Below are positions 61,156 through 64,000 of a DNA stretch of 64,000 nt, one piece after another. Position numbers and translations under genes: made by a program. Below the pieces are notes generated by a model. That model did not search any database. It was not told the DNA's origin and worked only from the letters and a program-made list of their open reading frames with translations. This stretch comes from JAJXWB01 sp964634325 (GTDB lineage Bacteria; Pseudomonadota; Alphaproteobacteria; Rhizobiales; Beijerinckiaceae), in contig CAZWJF010000015.1 of the NCBI GenBank assembly GCA_964634325.1, forward strand, positions 11,907-75,906, given 5' to 3'. Every line of letters starts with the position of its first letter. The stretch's first letter is position 1.

Positions 61156-61782
61156 ATGGCGAAACGGTCGGAAGAAACGCAGAAGCTGCGGCGCAGGCCG
61201 GTCCAGTCCCGGTCGCGGGAAACCGCCCGCGCCATCCGCGACGCCTTTGTTCGGCTTTTGGCGGAAAAGCCCTACCCGCAGGTGACGATCCGCGAAATCG
61301 TGATGGTCGCTGGCGTCGGCCTGGGCACGTTTTACGAATATTTCGACAGCAAGGACGCGCTGGCGCGCGCCTGTGTGCATCTGCGGACCAAGGAACTGTT
61401 GCGCGCCCTTGCGCGGCGGCGCGCGGACCTCGGAACGTACACGCTCGCCGAGGGGATCGCGGCCGCCATCGACTCGCAGGCGGCCATCTATTCCGCTGCG
61501 CCCGACGAATGGGCGCAGCACTTCCTGCTGGAACGCCAGAAGAGCGATCTGAAGTACTACCTTTCCGCCTACGATGACTTCGCGGCCGAATGGCGTGCGC
61601 TGGTCGAAGGCGCGGTCGATTGGCCAGAAGATCGATCCGCCGGGGAAGCGGCGCGGCTCGCCTTCACCCTTGTTTACGGCGGTTTCGCACACGGCCTGAT
61701 GCGCGGCCGACCCTCGCTCGATCTCGACGCGTTGCGCCGCGATCTCAACCGCGCCGCGCTCGCCTGCCTTGCGGCTCGCTAA
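61156..61782 (+). CDS. TetR-family transcriptional regulator
   Basis: A 208-residue regulator. The helix-turn-helix is in VTIREIVMVAGVGLGTFYEYF near residues 43-63, the usual TetR position. It stands divergently from the AidB-like gene across 96 bases and probably controls it or itself. The ligand is unknown. Confidence 0.9.
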   Translation: MAKRSEETQKLRRRPVQSRSRETARAIRDAFVRLLAEKPYPQVTIREIVMVAGVGLGTFYEYFDSKDALARACVHLRTKELLRALARRRADLGTYTLAEGIAAAIDSQAAIYSAAPDEWAQHFLLERQKSDLKYYLSAYDDFAAEWRALVEGAVDWPEDRSAGEAARLAFTLVYGGFAHGLMRGRPSLDLDALRRDLNRAALACLAAR

Positions 61783-61810
61783 TAGGCGCCGGCTCGGCTA
61801 AGGAGGGCCG

Positions 61811-62548
61811 ATGTCCGACCAAGCTCCTGCCGCCCAGCCGATCGAGGCCGCCCCCGAAACCTGTCCGCACTGCGGAAAGCCTGCGACGCTGTGCGTCTGC
61901 GAGGCGGTCCCGGCGGTCGACAACAAGGTCGGCGTTCTCATCCTCCAGCACCCGCAGGAGCAGGATCGGCTGCTTGGCACGGCGCGGCTTGCGGCGCGCC
62001 AGCTTTCCAATGCGGTTTTCAAGATCGGCCTTTCCTGGCCGAGTCTCGCCAAAGCGCTGGGCCGGTCGGCGGAGCCGTCCGAATGGGCGGTGCTGCATCT
62101 GGGCTCCACGAAGCCTGCCGATCTGCCGCCGGGCCGCGAAGTCGTTGCGCTCGACAAGAAGGGCGGGGTTCTTCCCGATCAGGACAGCGCGCTGAAGGGG
62201 ATCAAAGGCGTCGTCGTCTTCGACGGCACGTGGGCGCAGGCGAAAACGCTGTGGTGGCGCAATGCATGGGTGCTGAAGGCGCGCCGCCTCGCGCTCGCGC
62301 CCAGACGCCGCTCGTTATACGGAGACCTGCGCCGCGAACCGCGCCGCGAAAGCCTGTCGACCATCGAAGCGATCGGACTCGCGCTGTCGGCCATCGAGGG
62401 CAGGCCGGAAATCGATGCGAAGCTGCGCGAGGGATTCGCGACGATGCTGACGAAATATCGCGAAGGCGTCGAAGCGGGCGCAGTTACGCCGCAGGCGCCG
62501 AAATCCGGCGCAGACCGGCGGCGCAAGTGGCGGGGCAAGCGCGGGTAG
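61811..62548 (+). CDS. DTW-domain protein (tRNA-uridine aminocarboxypropyltransferase type)
   Basis: A 245-residue protein with a zinc-type start (CPHCGKPATLCVC) and the DTW-like motif FDGTWAQAKTLW. DTW proteins such as TapT place the acp group on tRNA uridine. The C-terminal end is basic (RRRKWRGKRG). It starts 28 bases after tetR. Confidence 0.85.
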   Translation: MSDQAPAAQPIEAAPETCPHCGKPATLCVCEAVPAVDNKVGVLILQHPQEQDRLLGTARLAARQLSNAVFKIGLSWPSLAKALGRSAEPSEWAVLHLGSTKPADLPPGREVVALDKKGGVLPDQDSALKGIKGVVVFDGTWAQAKTLWWRNAWVLKARRLALAPRRRSLYGDLRREPRRESLSTIEAIGLALSAIEGRPEIDAKLREGFATMLTKYREGVEAGAVTPQAPKSGADRRRKWRGKRG

Positions 62549-62554
62549 GCGCGG

Positions 62555-63328
62555 TCACGTCGCGAGCGCGCAATAAACGTCGCCGGAGTTCGCCTCGTGC
62601 GGCAGACCGCCGATATGGGCGGCCATCTCGTCGGCTGCGATCCAGCGCCCGAACGCCAGCCTCTGGCTTTCGCCGATCGCGAGGTCGAAGCGATAGGGCC
62701 CAAGCTGCGTCAGGCGTTCGAGGCAGCGGAAGGCGACGTCGCGCTGGATGGTGGTGAATTCGAAGGAAAGAGCGACGAGCGGTCGCGAGAGTCCCTGGAG
62801 AACCTCCGCCTCGAACCCTTCCACGTCGATCTTGGCGAAGGTCGGCGCGCCGTGCGCCGCAATCAACGCGTCGAGCGTCGTGCAGGGAGCCTCGATTTCC
62901 GCATCCCAGACCTGGCCCTCCCAGCCTTTCGCGCCGTCAGCGGCGGCGACAAAGGCGCCGGAGGCCGTCGTTACGGTCGGGTTCGCGGAATTGACGCGCA
63001 TCGTGACGCTCTCGACGCGCGCGCCGCAAGCGGCCCGGAGCAACGCCACGTGCGGGTCATCGCCATAGAGGCGCGCAAGCGCGTCGGCGCACAGCGGCTG
63101 CGGCTCGAGCGCCACGACGCTCGCGCCAAGGCGACGAAAGCTCCCGATGCGGTCGCCAACATGCGCGCCGATGTCGAAGACGAGATCGCCCGGCCGAACG
63201 AAGCGCCCATAGAGCGCGTCCATGCGCGCCTCGTGCGCGGGATCGCCGTAGTAGACGTCGAGCGAACGCCGCAGCGCCGCGAATCTGGGATCGGCTGCGA
63301 GCGTCGCCACGCGGGCGGGATCTGGCAT
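62555..63328 (-). CDS. FkbM-family methyltransferase
   Basis: A 257-residue SAM methyltransferase with the cofactor motif VFDIGAHVGDRIGSF and the FkbM signature FAKIDVEGFE. The start at 63328 overlaps the stop of the MFS gene by one base (TGATG). The substrate is unknown. Confidence 0.85.
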   Translation of the reverse strand: MPDPARVATLAADPRFAALRRSLDVYYGDPAHEARMDALYGRFVRPGDLVFDIGAHVGDRIGSFRRLGASVVALEPQPLCADALARLYGDDPHVALLRAACGARVESVTMRVNSANPTVTTASGAFVAAADGAKGWEGQVWDAEIEAPCTTLDALIAAHGAPTFAKIDVEGFEAEVLQGLSRPLVALSFEFTTIQRDVAFRCLERLTQLGPYRFDLAIGESQRLAFGRWIAADEMAAHIGGLPHEANSGDVYCALAT

Positions 63329-64000
63329 CAGCGCTCCTCCACCGCCAGACGGTCGGCCCTGCGCAATTGCGGAAACAGCCGCATCCACAGGAAGGCGACC
63401 GCGATCGTTCCAGCGCCGCCGATCACGCCCGCCGGGACGGCGCCGAGCAGTCCGGCGACCATCCCGGACTCGAATTCGCCGAGCTGGTTGGATGTGCCGA
63501 TGAACAGCGAGTTTACGGCGCTGACGCGACCGCGCATGTCGTCGGGCGTGCCGAGCTGGACGAGCGACGAGCGTATGACGACGCTGACGTTGTCGGCGGC
63601 GCCCGTGATCGCCAACGCGAGCAGCGACAACGCCATGTTGCGCGAGAGCGCGAACACGACGATCGCCGCGCCGAAGACGACGACTGCGATGAACATCTTT
63701 TCGCCGACGCGCGCGCCCAGTCCGCGATTGACCACAAACGACATCGCCACGGCTCCGACCGCCGGCGCAGAGCGCAGGAGACCCAGGCCGAGCGATCCCG
63801 TTTCCAGAACGTCATGTGCGTAGATCGGCAACAGCGCTGTCACGCCGCCCAGCAGGACGGCGAAGAGATCGAGCGAGATCGCGCCTAGAATGACGGGACG
63901 CTTCCAGATGAACGAGAGCCCGGAGAACACCGACGACAGCGTCACAGGTTCGCGGGCTATGGCGCGCGGGCGCGCGCTGACGGCGAGAATGGCGATGCAG
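63328..64000 (-). CDS. MFS transporter, C-terminal part (cut by window edge)
   Basis: The visible 224 residues have about six hydrophobic segments and the MFS loop RGRVSAVNSLFIG. They match the second half of an exporter of the MFS_3 type. The frame continues unbroken through the right edge, so the start is outside the window. It overlaps the next gene by one base, indicating an operon. Confidence 0.85.
   Translation of the reverse strand, partial: CIAILAVSARPRAIAREPVTLSSVFSGLSFIWKRPVILGAISLDLFAVLLGGVTALLPIYAHDVLETGSLGLGLLRSAPAVGAVAMSFVVNRGLGARVGEKMFIAVVVFGAAIVVFALSRNMALSLLALAITGAADNVSVVIRSSLVQLGTPDDMRGRVSAVNSLFIGTSNQLGEFESGMVAGLLGAVPAGVIGGAGTIAVAFLWMRLFPQLRRADRLAVEER

Noticed and set aside
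61060..61692. N-terminal extension of the AidB-like protein
   Set aside because: The extra frame overlaps the divergent tetR gene and has no homology; the ATG at 61059 has a good binding site.
1..64000. CRISPR arrays, insertion sequences, prophage, rRNA or tRNA genes
   Set aside because: No regularly spaced repeats, transposase or integrase genes, or structural RNA sequences were seen by reading; a dedicated tRNA scan was not possible.

Overview
The window is GC-rich and gene-dense, about 64 genes with short gaps. It looks like part of an alphaproteobacterial chromosome, from an organism that oxidises reduced sulfur compounds and fixes CO2. This placement is an inference from the gene set: oxidative dsr genes, red-type (form IC) RuBisCO with CbbX, form II RuBisCO, CbbR regulators and a BigR/SqrR-type regulator. 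The exact genus cannot be told. No mobile element, CRISPR array, rRNA or tRNA was seen.

Layout. 1-925: end of a NiFe hydrogenase large subunit and a SoxS/thioredoxin-like exported protein. 1022-11555, all minus strand: sqr (sulfide:quinone oxidoreductase), two SulP anion transporters, soeABC (cytoplasmic sulfite dehydrogenase), dsrE2 and tusA. 11888-13237, minus: two small unknown genes and a TauD-type dioxygenase. 13501-30570, plus: dsrABEFHCMKLJOP, a TrpD2-like gene, dsrN, cysG, an Mrp-type carrier, a second dsrC without cysteines, and a TauE/SafE permease. 30515-41637: Calvin cycle genes with two CbbR regulators (cbbR, cbbF, cbbP, cbbT, cbbM, rpe; then cbbR, cbbL, cbbS, cbbX). 41711-48408: a BigR/SqrR-like ArsR repressor facing soxXYZAB, soxT and two exported DsrE-like proteins. 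48415-64000: mixed housekeeping and accessory genes (SDRs, PEBP, GGDEF-EAL, COG0523 GTPase, amidohydrolase, ilvD, AidB-like acyl-CoA dehydrogenase, TetR, DTW protein, FkbM methyltransferase, MFS transporter cut by the right edge).

How it fits together. Thiosulfate would be handled in the periplasm by SoxXA, SoxYZ and SoxB. SoxCD is not in the window, which is the pattern of organisms that pass sulfane sulfur on as stored sulfur. Sulfide would enter through SQR. Sulfane sulfur would be relayed in the cytoplasm by TusA, DsrE2 and DsrEFH to DsrC, oxidised by reverse-acting DsrAB to sulfite, with electrons passing through DsrL and DsrMKJOP. SoeABC would finish the oxidation to sulfate. CysG and DsrN supply the siroheme cofactor. 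The electrons and ATP would support CO2 fixation through two RuBisCO types. Shared ATATTCG-like motifs before dsrE2, sqr, dsrA and in the arsR-soxX gap suggest one persulfide-responsive regulator over the whole sulfur set.
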